A stretch of DNA of 64,000 bases, from the NCBI GenBank assembly GCA_947495695.1, contig CANLZP010000001.1, forward strand, positions 1,379,864 to 1,443,863, read 5' to 3'. How positions within the stretch are numbered: position 1 is the stretch's first letter; the number at the start of each line of letters is the position of its first letter. This document shows, in pieces, positions 44,646-53,127 of this stretch. The notes beneath the pieces are model-generated. The model was not told where the DNA came from and did not search any database. It worked only from the letters and a program-made list of their open reading frames with translations. The translations under genes were made by a program, and so were the position numbers. Origin of the DNA: an uncultured Erythrobacter sp. GTDB lineage: Bacteria > Pseudomonadota > Alphaproteobacteria > Sphingomonadales > Sphingomonadaceae.

Positions 44646-44681
44646 CCGCGTGACCGCAAGTTTCCCCCTGCGATCACGCGG
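44646..44681. other. 13-bp stem hairpin next to the repeat array
   Basis: CCGCGTGACCGCA (44646-44658) pairs with TGCGATCACGCGG (44669-44681) with a single mismatch and a ten-base loop of mostly pyrimidines. No T-run follows, so it is a poor intrinsic terminator for either the plus-strand LuxR gene or the minus-strand extensin-like gene. It lies within the convergent gap between those genes and may end transcription from both sides as a stable structure. Confidence 0.5.
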
Positions 44682-44725
44682 TACTGTTTCCGGCCGTTAA
44701 AATATTTTTGAGGGCGGTGAAGGCC

Positions 44726-45424
44726 TTACCGGCAAAAGCTGCCGTCGCCTTGTTCTAGATGCAAATGGTCGCGGTGTGCGCTGTTGTAATCCGGCCCCAG
44801 CACCGTTCCGAACCTTTTGCAGGCGCTGCGATGGACCACGCGTAGAAACTCGCGCTCCTTCTCGCTGCCCTGGGTCCAATCGCTCAACACGCTGATCCTG
44901 CGACCATCATTCAGCACAAATGCGGCGATATCGATTGCCGCCGCGCGCGAATGGGCCGAGCGGCGTCCTGTTCCAGCCACATTGCGGCACGCATAGCTTC
45001 CCATTGTCTCAATCCGATCAAGCGGACTGCCCAAAATCTGTTGGGCGGCACGATCCACGCCGAACCGCGCCCATGCAGAGAACAAACGCGCAGTCTTGCA
45101 TTCCACGGCGCCAATATTGCTGATCGCGAACTGAGAGCGATCCCCTTGCAAGGCGGACAGGAGCACAGAATTTTCGCGCCGACAGCCTGATCCATAATCG
45201 CGGTCAGGCAAGACAGCAAAGCGCGATCCGGTTTCCCCCAATTGGGCCATGCAAATGCGGGCATTGCGGCTGAGTTGTGCCGGATTGGGCGCCGAGCGGG
45301 GCTTTGCGATGGGTGGCGAATTGCTGCCGGGGGGGGTAGAACCTGCTCTGCCATCGGGCACCGCTCCACATGCGCCCAGCGCCAAGGCGGTGGCTAATCC
45401 TATACTAGTGCGAAGTGCGACCAT
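44726..45424 (-). CDS. extensin-like family lipoprotein (M15-type fold)
   Basis: A 232-residue exported lipoprotein: signal sequence with lipobox LGAC (Cys about residue 19), a Pro/Ser-rich linker (about 25-50) and a domain with several Cys (RICMAQL, GSGCRRE, VECKTA, SYACRN, SACKRF, FCR). The motif RRSAHSRAAAIDIAAFVL (His and Asp of the zinc site pattern), LSDWTQGS and FGTVLGPDYNSAHRDHLHLEQ match the bacterial extensin-like domain, related to D-Ala-D-Ala carboxypeptidase/M15 folds. A cell-wall role is likely, but catalytic activity is unproven. It is convergent with the LuxR gene. Confidence 0.9.
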   Translation of the reverse strand: MVALRTSIGLATALALGACGAVPDGRAGSTPPGSNSPPIAKPRSAPNPAQLSRNARICMAQLGETGSRFAVLPDRDYGSGCRRENSVLLSALQGDRSQFAISNIGAVECKTARLFSAWARFGVDRAAQQILGSPLDRIETMGSYACRNVAGTGRRSAHSRAAAIDIAAFVLNDGRRISVLSDWTQGSEKEREFLRVVHRSACKRFGTVLGPDYNSAHRDHLHLEQGDGSFCR

Positions 45425-45442
45425 TTTGGCAGTGTCTCAGGA

Positions 45443-45820
45443 TCAACTTGGCAATTCGTCGGCGACTTGTTCCCACAGCTCGATCTTGATTCCATCAGGG
45501 TCCAGCAGCCAGGCGAATTTTCCATAGCCTTCGTCCGCCGTATCGAGGATTTTGGCCCCCTTCTTTTTGATCGCTTTCACGAAGCCATCCAAATCATCTA
45601 CCCGCAGATTAATCATGAAGCCGCCTTTGCCGGGCTTCACATAAGTATCATCCTCGAAATGGCTGATCAGCGAATAGGGGTTGGTCTTGGGCTCGTCCGC
45701 CCACGCCAATTGTGGGCCGTAGGGGCCGTCGATGCCCAGGGTTTCCCGGTACCATTCGCGGGTCTTGGCAGGGTCTTCGACCACATAAAAGACGCCGCCC
45801 AATCCTGTCACACTCGCCAT
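45443..45820 (-). CDS. VOC-superfamily (glyoxalase/dioxygenase fold) protein
   Basis: A small 125-residue protein with the paired beta-alpha-beta-beta-beta fold of glyoxalase/bleomycin-resistance proteins. MASVTGLGGVFYVVEDPAKTREWYRETLGI is the usual first motif, INLRVDDLDGFVKAIKKKG the start of the second half, and WLLDPDGIKIELWEQ the conserved C-terminal metal-site region ending in Glu. No catalytic assignment is possible from sequence. A good ribosome-binding site (GGAGGGT) precedes the ATG. It lies 18 bases before the extensin-like gene on the same strand and may be co-transcribed. Confidence 0.9.
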   Translation of the reverse strand: MASVTGLGGVFYVVEDPAKTREWYRETLGIDGPYGPQLAWADEPKTNPYSLISHFEDDTYVKPGKGGFMINLRVDDLDGFVKAIKKKGAKILDTADEGYGKFAWLLDPDGIKIELWEQVADELPS

Positions 45821-45903
45821 TCAACCCTCCATCACAATCTGTTGTGCTTCCCTCATGATACACGCTCCGCAGGTAAAATCAGGCCATATAGCCGGATATG
45901 TGC

Positions 45904-47709
45904 TCAATATCCTTGAGCCTGTCCGTCCTTGCGCATTTCGGTGGCGCCCGTCAGGACGCCCGTTTCCGGGTCACGTGCAATCGCCTGATAGCCGCCAAAC
46001 ATCATTCCGTTTTCGACCAGTTCAACTTGGTGCCCCATAGCGGACAGCCGCTTACGCGTTGCCTCAGGAATGCCAGCCTCGACATTGAGCGTGCCAAGCG
46101 GATCACTGGCGGGGCCATCCAATGGCTCCGTGGGTGCACGGCCACCGTCGTGGTTGATGCGCGCGGCATCGCCAGCTTCCTGCAGGTTCATTCCATAATC
46201 AACGATGTTGATCAGGACTTGCACATGGCCTTGCGGTTGCATGCCGCCGCCCATCAGGCCCAGCGTCATGAAGGGCTTGCCATCCTTTTTCACGAAAGCG
46301 GGAATGATGGTGTGAAACGGTCGCTTGCCCGGTTCATACGCGTTGGGATGGGCCGGATCGAGACTGAACAGTTCGCCGCGGTCCTGGAACATGAAGCCCA
46401 GACCATCGGGAACCAGGCCGCCGCCCATGCCGCGATAGTTGGACTGGATCAGGCTGACCATCATGCCATTGCCATCCACCACCGTCAGATAGGTCGTGTC
46501 GCCTTCGCCCTCCAGCTTGGGTGCAATCTCTATCTCCCCCGGCATGAATTCAGGGGTGACTTTGTCCGGATTGATTAGGTCAAAGCGCTGCTTGCCATAT
46601 TCCTGCGTTAGCAGTTCTTCGGGCAATGCCGAGAAGGTCTGGTCAGCATAAAACCGCGCGACGTCGGCATGGGCCAAACGCTTGGCCTCTGTAATATAGT
46701 GGATCACTTCGGGGCTGCCGCGATCCCATTGGCGCAAATCGACATTCTTGAGGATGTTGACCATTTGCAGGGCGGCGAAGCCTTGCGAATTTGGCGGAAG
46801 CTCGCACAGTTCATAGCCATCGCGATAGGCCGCACAGGCCGGATCGACCCATTCGCTAGTGTGTCCGGCGAAATCCTCCATCGCAAAAGCGCTGCCCTGT
46901 TTTTGCAAGTAATCCACCATGACCCGTGCGGTAACGCCGCTGTAGAATTCATCGCGACCATTGCGCGCAATACGAGACAATGTGTCGGCCAGATCCGGGT
47001 TTTTGAACATCTCGCCTGCTTTGGGCGCGCCATTGGCGAAATAGGTTGCTCGCGCATTGTCGAATTCGAACTCGGTTGTCTCCATCCGGCGTTCGAACGC
47101 GCTCAAATTGCGCTCATAATACATGGCAATAACCGGAGCGACAGGATGTCCGTTGCGGGCATAATCAATCGTAGGCGCGAGCACTTGGCGCATCGGCAAT
47201 TTGCCAAAGCGGCCATGCATGGCGAACCAGCCATCAACGGTGCCGGGGACGGTGACGGGAAGATGTCCTAATGGCGGGATAGAATCGGCATCGCCCAATT
47301 GCTGCTTCAATTGGTCAAGCGTTTGTCCAGCGGGGCTGCGGCCCGAGGCGTTGAGACCGTAAAGCTCCTCGCTGGCCGGATCATAGATGATTGCGAACAA
47401 ATCGCCGCCAATACCATTGCCGGTTGGCTCCATCAGGCCAAGCGCGGCGTTGGCAGCGATTGCGGCATCAACCGCACTGCCGCCAGCTTTCAGAATATCC
47501 AGCGCGACTTGTGTTGCGAGCGGGTGTGCGGTCGCGGCCATGCCATTGCTGGAATAGACGGGGCTGCGCGACCAAGGCGTTCCAACCGGACGTCCACCAG
47601 CACCAATTTGCTGCTCGATCGGCTTTGCTTCAGGCATTTCCTCTGCCTGGTTGCATCCACCAAGCACGGCCATCAGGCCGGCTGCAATGATAAGAGGCAG
47701 CGTACGCAT
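45904..47709 (-). CDS. ggt: gamma-glutamyltransferase (lipoprotein-type)
   Basis: A 601-residue Ntn-hydrolase. The signal sequence ends in LGGC, suggesting lipid anchoring after the Cys at about residue 19. Visible: MEPTGNGIGGDLFAIIYD (about 93-110), GLNASGRSPAGQT, and the self-cleavage site GEGDTTYLTVVDGNG, where a Thr becomes the N-terminal nucleophile of the small subunit (about 402). Later motifs are MFQDRGELF, KRPFHTIIPAFV and LMGGGMQPQGHVQVLIN. The enzyme hydrolyses or transfers the gamma-glutamyl group of glutathione. A 97-bp gap separates it from the downstream typA gene end. Confidence 0.95.
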   Translation of the reverse strand: MRTLPLIIAAGLMAVLGGCNQAEEMPEAKPIEQQIGAGGRPVGTPWSRSPVYSSNGMAATAHPLATQVALDILKAGGSAVDAAIAANAALGLMEPTGNGIGGDLFAIIYDPASEELYGLNASGRSPAGQTLDQLKQQLGDADSIPPLGHLPVTVPGTVDGWFAMHGRFGKLPMRQVLAPTIDYARNGHPVAPVIAMYYERNLSAFERRMETTEFEFDNARATYFANGAPKAGEMFKNPDLADTLSRIARNGRDEFYSGVTARVMVDYLQKQGSAFAMEDFAGHTSEWVDPACAAYRDGYELCELPPNSQGFAALQMVNILKNVDLRQWDRGSPEVIHYITEAKRLAHADVARFYADQTFSALPEELLTQEYGKQRFDLINPDKVTPEFMPGEIEIAPKLEGEGDTTYLTVVDGNGMMVSLIQSNYRGMGGGLVPDGLGFMFQDRGELFSLDPAHPNAYEPGKRPFHTIIPAFVKKDGKPFMTLGLMGGGMQPQGHVQVLINIVDYGMNLQEAGDAARINHDGGRAPTEPLDGPASDPLGTLNVEAGIPEATRKRLSAMGHQVELVENGMMFGGYQAIARDPETGVLTGATEMRKDGQAQGY

Positions 47710-47806
47710 CTGGAGACTCCCGTGTCATAACAATGACCACGGGGGTTAGTTGCGCCAGCCCGCTTGGGCAAGGCCTTCAGCAGAAAGAGTAAATTGGCGA
47801 GGGCGA

Positions 47807-49639
47807 TTAGCCCTCTTTTTTGCGCTTGGCCTTTTTGCGTTCATGTGGGCACAGCAATGCCTTACGCAGACGGATGGATTCCGGCGTCACTTCGACCATT
47901 TCATCATCATCGATATAGGCGATCGACTGCTCCAGGCTCATGCGGCGTGGCGGGGTCAAGCGGATGGAATCGTCTTTGCCTGAAGAACGGATGTTGGTCA
48001 GCTGTTTGGCCTTCATCGGATTGACTTCCAGATCGTCCGGCTTGGAATTCTCGCCAATGATCATGCCTTCATACAGCTTCATCGAAGAGCCAACGAACAA
48101 TTCGCCGCGCTCTTCCAGCATGTTCAGCGCATAGGCGTTGGACTCGCCGTCACCATTGGAAATCAGCACGCCGTTGATACGGCCTTCGATCGGGCCTTTG
48201 TAGGGGCCGTATTTTTCGAACAAGCGGTTCATGATGCCCGTGCCGCGTGTGTCGGAAAGGAATTCGCCGTGATAACCGATCAGCCCGCGTGACGGGGCAG
48301 AGAAGGTGATGCGGGTCTTGCCGAGGCCAGAAGGGCGCATTTCGGTCAGGTCAGCCTTACGGCGCTGCATCTTCTCGACCACAGTGCCTGAGTGCTCGTC
48401 ATCCACGTCGATTACGACAGTTTCATACGGCTCCATGCGCTTGCCGTCTTCTTCGCGGAACAGCACTTTCGGGCGAGAAATACCCAGCTCAAAGCCTTCG
48501 CGGCGCATGGTTTCGATCAACACGCCCAATTGCAATTCGCCGCGGCCAGCCACTTCGAAGCTGTCCTTGTCTTCGCTTTCGGTGATGCGAATGGCGACAT
48601 TGGTTTCGGCTTCGCGGTACAGGCGGTCGCGGATCATCCGGCTGGTGACTTTGCTACCTTCGCGGCCAGCCAAGGGGCTGTCGTTCACTGCAAAGCGCAT
48701 CGCCAGCGTGGGCGGATCAATCGGTTGTGCTTCAATTGGCGTGGTGACCGAGGTATCGGCGATGGTGTTGGCAACGGTTGCCTTTTCCAGACCGGCGAGG
48801 GCGATGATGTCGCCAGCAGATGCGGTTTCAACCGGTACGCGGTCCAACCCGTCAAAGCTCATCAGTTTGGTGGCACGGCCGGTTTCAACGACATTGCCAT
48901 CCATATCGATGGCGTGGATTGGGTCGTTGACGTTGATTGTGCCTGATTGAACACGTCCGGTAAGAACGCGGCCCATAAAATTGTCACGATCCAGCAGGGT
49001 GGCCAGGAAGCTGAATGGGCCAGAGGCATCCAAACCGGGCGAGGGGACATGCTCGACGATTTTCTCGAACAAGGGATTTAGCGTGCCTTCGCGCGCTTCT
49101 TGATCGTCGCTGGAATATCCGTCGCGGCCCGAGGCGTACAGGACCGGGAAGTCCAACTGTTCGTCCGTTGCGTCCAAGCTAACGAACAGGTCAAAAACTT
49201 CGTCCAGAACTTCTTGCGGGCGGCCATCAGGACGGTCAATCTTGTTGACGACTACGATAGGTCGGAGGCCCAGGGCCAATGCCTTACCGGTTACGAATTT
49301 GGTTTGCGGCATGGCGCCTTCGGCACTGTCTACCAGCAGGATAACGCCGTCGACCATCGACAAGATGCGTTCAACCTCTGCGCCAAAGTCGGCGTGGCCC
49401 GGCGTATCAACGATGTTGATGCGGGTCGTCTCGCCGTCATGCTCCCACTCTACCGAGGTGCATTTGGCCAGAATCGTGATGCCGCGCTCTTTTTCCAGAT
49501 CGTTGGAATCCATCGCACGTTCTTCGATGCGCTGGTTTTCGCGATACGTGCCAGATTGGCGGAAAAGTTGGTCGACCAGCGTAGTTTTGCCGTGGTCAAC
49601 GTGCGCGATGATCGCGATGTTGCGAAGTGAATTTGACAT
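47807..49639 (-). CDS. typA: translational GTPase TypA/BipA
   Basis: A 610-residue ribosome-binding GTPase. It starts [20 protein letters not shown] (G1, about residues 5-24), has RGITILAKC (G2), [16 protein letters not shown] (G3), [13 protein letters not shown] (G4), an EF-G-like domain III/V region with [21 protein letters not shown], and the TypA-specific C-terminal domain ending in a basic KKAKRKKEG. The ATG at 49639 is chosen from the family length, with AAGG seven bases upstream. TypA affects ribosome assembly and stress growth. It is divergent from the TonB-dependent receptor, with a 250-bp shared gap. Confidence 0.97.
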   Translation of the reverse strand: MSNSLRNIAIIAHVDHGKTTLVDQLFRQSGTYRENQRIEERAMDSNDLEKERGITILAKCTSVEWEHDGETTRINIVDTPGHADFGAEVERILSMVDGVILLVDSAEGAMPQTKFVTGKALALGLRPIVVVNKIDRPDGRPQEVLDEVFDLFVSLDATDEQLDFPVLYASGRDGYSSDDQEAREGTLNPLFEKIVEHVPSPGLDASGPFSFLATLLDRDNFMGRVLTGRVQSGTINVNDPIHAIDMDGNVVETGRATKLMSFDGLDRVPVETASAGDIIALAGLEKATVANTIADTSVTTPIEAQPIDPPTLAMRFAVNDSPLAGREGSKVTSRMIRDRLYREAETNVAIRITESEDKDSFEVAGRGELQLGVLIETMRREGFELGISRPKVLFREEDGKRMEPYETVVIDVDDEHSGTVVEKMQRRKADLTEMRPSGLGKTRITFSAPSRGLIGYHGEFLSDTRGTGIMNRLFEKYGPYKGPIEGRINGVLISNGDGESNAYALNMLEERGELFVGSSMKLYEGMIIGENSKPDDLEVNPMKAKQLTNIRSSGKDDSIRLTPPRRMSLEQSIAYIDDDEMVEVTPESIRLRKALLCPHERKKAKRKKEG

Positions 49640-49889
49640 ATTGGGCCTTAGGAGAATGAGAAAGCGCCATGGTGCGGCGCACAATCGCGCGTCGCCTAGC
49701 TGAAGCGGGCCGTAACGGCAAGTGGTGAAGGTGTGACTCTGAAGCAACAATAGTGGCTTCCGACACAATAATTGTGATCAATGAAACTTGTTTGCAAGAC
49801 TCCCAACGGCTAACGTCTCGGGCAATCGATCGGACATAGAAGCATTTGGGGATGCCAGTCCGGATCGTGAAATCGTGAGAGGAGTTCAC

Positions 49890-52502
49890 ATGCGTTCTAT
49901 TTTTTCCGGCTCTGCCGGGTCGTCCCGCTTCACCCTATTGACCGGGGCAGCCGCAATCGCGTTGGCCATTCCGGGCGCCGCCCTGGCGCAAGATGCTGAC
50001 GATACCGATGATGCAGCAGAAACCAGCTTTGACGATGGTGGCTTTGACAGCACCATCATTGTTACCGCCACCAAGCGTGAGCAAACTTTGCAAGAAACAC
50101 CGATCTCGGTATCGGTTACCAGCGGCGAAACGCTGGAAAATGCCCAAATCCGTGATGTCCTTGACCTGCAAACGGTGACCCCATCGCTGCGTGTTAGCCA
50201 GCTTCAAACATCGTCTGCATCGACCTTTATCATTCGTGGTTTTGGTAATGGCGATAACAACTTCGGCATCGAGCCTTCTGTTGGCGTGTTTATCGACGGC
50301 GTTTTCCGGTCGCGCTCAGCTGCGGCCCTGTCCGATCTTCCCAATGTTCAGCGGATCGAGGTTCTGAACGGACCGCAATCAACGCTGTTTGGTAAGAACG
50401 CCTCAGCCGGTGTTATTTCGGTTGTTACGCGTGAGCCTCAATTCCAGTTCGGCGGCGCGGTTGAAGCTGTTTATGGCAACTTCAACACTGTCGTCCTGAA
50501 AGGTGACGTAACCGGGCCATTGTCCGATACCGTCGCTTTCTCTGTTGATGGCAGCTATCAACAGCGTGATGGTTACGCGACGATCGTCAATCTTGATGAA
50601 GAGCAAAACGATCGCAACCGCTGGTCACTTCGTGGTCAGTTACTGTTCGAACCAACACCTGACTTCAAGATCCGTGCAATCGCGGATTACTCTCGTATTG
50701 ACGAAGTTTGCTGCCAGGTCAGCACGCTGGTTTCTGGCCCAGTTACTGGAGCGATTAACGCCGTCGGCGGTCAGATCAGCACCGATTTCTTCAGCTATGA
50801 TGCGTTTTTGAACTTTGTCCCAACCAACGAAGTCGACAATTATGGCGGCTCTGTTCAGATGGACTATCAAGCCGGACCGATTTCGCTGACATCGATCACG
50901 GCCTATCGCGAACTGAAGAACTTCTTCCTGTCAGACATCGATTATTCCAGCGCGTCTCTCGCAACGGAAACACGCGATCAGGAAGTGAAAACATTCACAC
51001 AGGAATTCCGGATCGCGTCAGACTTTGACGGCCCGATCAACTTCCTGTTGGGTGGTTACTACTTCGACGAAACCATCTCACAAGATAGTGCAATTCAGAA
51101 CGGATCAAGCATCCGGGACGTGTTTGAATTGCTTGCTGGCGGCAACCCCGCTGATGTCTTGTCCGGTGCGCCTTCGGTGTTTAACGGTGTTGAGGCAGCT
51201 CTTGGCTTGCCGCAGGAAAGTATTTTCCGGACACCGCTTCTTTCAGAAGAAACCTTCCGGATGGAAAATACGTCCTATTCGATCTTCGGTACGGTCGATT
51301 TCGAACCGGCCGACGGTCTCGTGTTTACCGGTGGCTTTAACTACACCGATGATAGCAAGGACTTTGCCCTCAGCCAGTTGAGCCCGGACCCATTGGGTCA
51401 GGTCAATCTGGTTGATGCATTCATCACCTTGGCCAGCATGGGCACCGTAACTACCCGCGATCAGTTCCAGGCTTTGCCACAGGCGAACCAGGATGCACTG
51501 CTGGCAGCGGCGACCGATCCGTCAATAAACACACTGTTGCCTTTGTCCGGCTTCCAGTTCCAACCACCGTTCTTGACGATCCCGAACGCGGTTGAAGATG
51601 GCAAGACCAGTGACGACAAACTGACATATCTGTTCCGCGCAGCGTATCAGGTGTCAAACGAAGTCAATGTCTACGCCAGCTATGCGACCGGCTTCAAAGC
51701 AAGCTCGGTCAATTTGTCGCGTGACAGTCGTCCAACATCGGCCGATTTCACGCCAGGTCCGGGTAACTCCACGTTTGCGGCTCCATCGTCGCCGATCCTG
51801 GATGCCGGTCTGGCAATTCCAAACCTTGGAACAGGCACCCGCTTCGCCGGACCTGAAGATGCTGAGGTTTATGAAGTTGGCTTGAAAGCACAATGGCCAG
51901 GCTTTGGTTTCAACCTTGCTCTGTTCGACCAAACGATCAAAGGCTTCCAAAGCCTTGCCTTTACCGGCACCGGCTTTGCCTTGCAGAACGCTGGTCAGCA
52001 GTCGGTTAAGGGTCTTGAGTTCGATGCCACAATCGTTCCGACAGACGGTTTGGTTCTGACCTTTGCAACCACCTATCTTGATCCGCTGTTCGACGACTTC
52101 CCCGGAAGCGTTATTGGTGATCTGACCGGTGTTCGTCCTGCTGGTATCCCTGAAATCGCAATCGCGACTTCTGCGACTTACACGCATGAGTGGGATAGCG
52201 GGATGCAGCTGATTACGCGTGTTGATTACAATCATGAAAGCAACACGCTGATCAACAACGGCCTGCCAACGTTCAACGCAGCCCTTGGCAACACACAGTT
52301 GTTCGAGCGTGAAGTGAACCTGGTGAACACCTCGATGACCCTGAAATTGAACAACGGTGTTGAAGTGGGCGCATATGCCCGCAACCTGTTCAATGATCAG
52401 TACATTCTGACCGTATTCGACGGTGTTGCTCAGGCCGGTACGGTTTCGGGTTACCCCAGCGCACCGCGGACTTACGGCGGCGTTGTTCGCTTCAAATTCT
52501 AA
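49890..52502 (+). CDS. TonB-dependent outer-membrane receptor
   Basis: An 870-residue outer-membrane protein. After a signal peptide (ending GAALAQD, about residue 34) come an acidic stretch and the TonB box STIIVTATKREQTLQETPISVSV (about 54-76), then the plug domain with TFIIRGFGNGDNNFGIEPSVGVFIDGVF and NGPQSTLFGKNASAGVISVVTREP. The remainder is a 22-strand barrel with alternating patterns, ending in aromatic RFKF, the standard C-terminal signature. Ribosome-binding site GAGAGGAG. The NTPQ-like plug resembles sphingomonad receptors for complex carbohydrates or siderophores, but the ligand is unknown. A T-run terminator follows 25 bases after the stop. Confidence 0.96.
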   Translation: MRSIFSGSAGSSRFTLLTGAAAIALAIPGAALAQDADDTDDAAETSFDDGGFDSTIIVTATKREQTLQETPISVSVTSGETLENAQIRDVLDLQTVTPSLRVSQLQTSSASTFIIRGFGNGDNNFGIEPSVGVFIDGVFRSRSAAALSDLPNVQRIEVLNGPQSTLFGKNASAGVISVVTREPQFQFGGAVEAVYGNFNTVVLKGDVTGPLSDTVAFSVDGSYQQRDGYATIVNLDEEQNDRNRWSLRGQLLFEPTPDFKIRAIADYSRIDEVCCQVSTLVSGPVTGAINAVGGQISTDFFSYDAFLNFVPTNEVDNYGGSVQMDYQAGPISLTSITAYRELKNFFLSDIDYSSASLATETRDQEVKTFTQEFRIASDFDGPINFLLGGYYFDETISQDSAIQNGSSIRDVFELLAGGNPADVLSGAPSVFNGVEAALGLPQESIFRTPLLSEETFRMENTSYSIFGTVDFEPADGLVFTGGFNYTDDSKDFALSQLSPDPLGQVNLVDAFITLASMGTVTTRDQFQALPQANQDALLAAATDPSINTLLPLSGFQFQPPFLTIPNAVEDGKTSDDKLTYLFRAAYQVSNEVNVYASYATGFKASSVNLSRDSRPTSADFTPGPGNSTFAAPSSPILDAGLAIPNLGTGTRFAGPEDAEVYEVGLKAQWPGFGFNLALFDQTIKGFQSLAFTGTGFALQNAGQQSVKGLEFDATIVPTDGLVLTFATTYLDPLFDDFPGSVIGDLTGVRPAGIPEIAIATSATYTHEWDSGMQLITRVDYNHESNTLINNGLPTFNAALGNTQLFEREVNLVNTSMTLKLNNGVEVGAYARNLFNDQYILTVFDGVAQAGTVSGYPSAPRTYGGVVRFKF

Positions 52503-52527
52503 TTCGAAGCATCCAAAATTCATGAAA

Positions 52528-52555
52528 GGGGCTCGCGGTTGCGGGCCCCTTTTTT
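52528..52555 (+). terminator. intrinsic terminator after the TonB-dependent receptor
   Basis: GGGGCTCGC (52528-52536) pairs with GCGGGCCCC (52541-52549) through eight Watson-Crick pairs and one G-T wobble with a four-base loop, followed by a run of six T. It stands 25 bases after the receptor stop and before the RDD gene, whose own ribosome-binding site is at about 52631. Confidence 0.85.
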
Positions 52556-52642
52556 GTTGCCAGCTGTTGAAGTATCGGATTTTTCCCTTGCGGTTCCGCC
52601 GGATAGGCGTGATTATCACCGCTTCTTTTAGGGGAGGGACTG

Positions 52643-53122
52643 TTGGAAAATTACGCAGGTTTTTGGATACGGGTCGGTGCTTATATTATCGACAGTATCA
52701 TTCTTTTGATTGCCCAGACGGCCATTTTTGCTGTCTTTGGTGTCAGCATGATTGGCGCCGATGCGCTTGACCCAGCCGCTGGGGATGCCTTTGCAAACAC
52801 AGGGGCCGGAATCGCATACCTCATCACAACTGTGGGCGGGATTTTGTATTTCGCACTCATGGAAAGCTCGGCCAAGCAGGCCACTGTTGGCAAGATGGCT
52901 CTGGGCCTGATTGTTGTGGATGTTGATGGCAACCGGATCAGTTTCTTGCGCGCCTTTGGCCGCTATTTTGCCAAAATTCTGTCAGGTCTTATCCTGTTCA
53001 TCGGCTATATCATGGTCGGCTTTACCGAGCGCAAGCAAGGTCTCCACGACATGATCTGCAGCACTTTGGTGCTGAAGGCGACGCCTGGTGAAGCAGGCGT
53101 TGATACAACTGTATTCGAGTAA
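52643..53122 (+). CDS. RDD-family membrane protein
   Basis: A 159-residue inner-membrane protein that starts with YAGFWIRVGAYIIDSIIL (Arg-Asp of the RDD pattern, about residues 4-21), has two further hydrophobic helices and the conserved TVGKMALGLIVVDVDGNRISFLRAFGRYFAKIL (about 84-116), and MVGFTERKQGLHDMICST near the end. The family is widespread and its role unsettled; some members are ion or solute carriers. The start is TTG at 52643 with a strong GGGGAGGG upstream. It is convergent with the ABC permease gene six bases away. Confidence 0.9.
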   Translation: MENYAGFWIRVGAYIIDSIILLIAQTAIFAVFGVSMIGADALDPAAGDAFANTGAGIAYLITTVGGILYFALMESSAKQATVGKMALGLIVVDVDGNRISFLRAFGRYFAKILSGLILFIGYIMVGFTERKQGLHDMICSTLVLKATPGEAGVDTTVFE

Positions 53123-53127
53123 GCTTC

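Noticed and set aside
47803..47825. GAGGGC-GATTA-GCCCTC followed by T-run, terminator-like on the plus strand
   Set aside because: It overlaps the end of typA, which is on the minus strand; no plus-strand gene ends there, and the T-run is the Lys-rich C-terminal codons of TypA.
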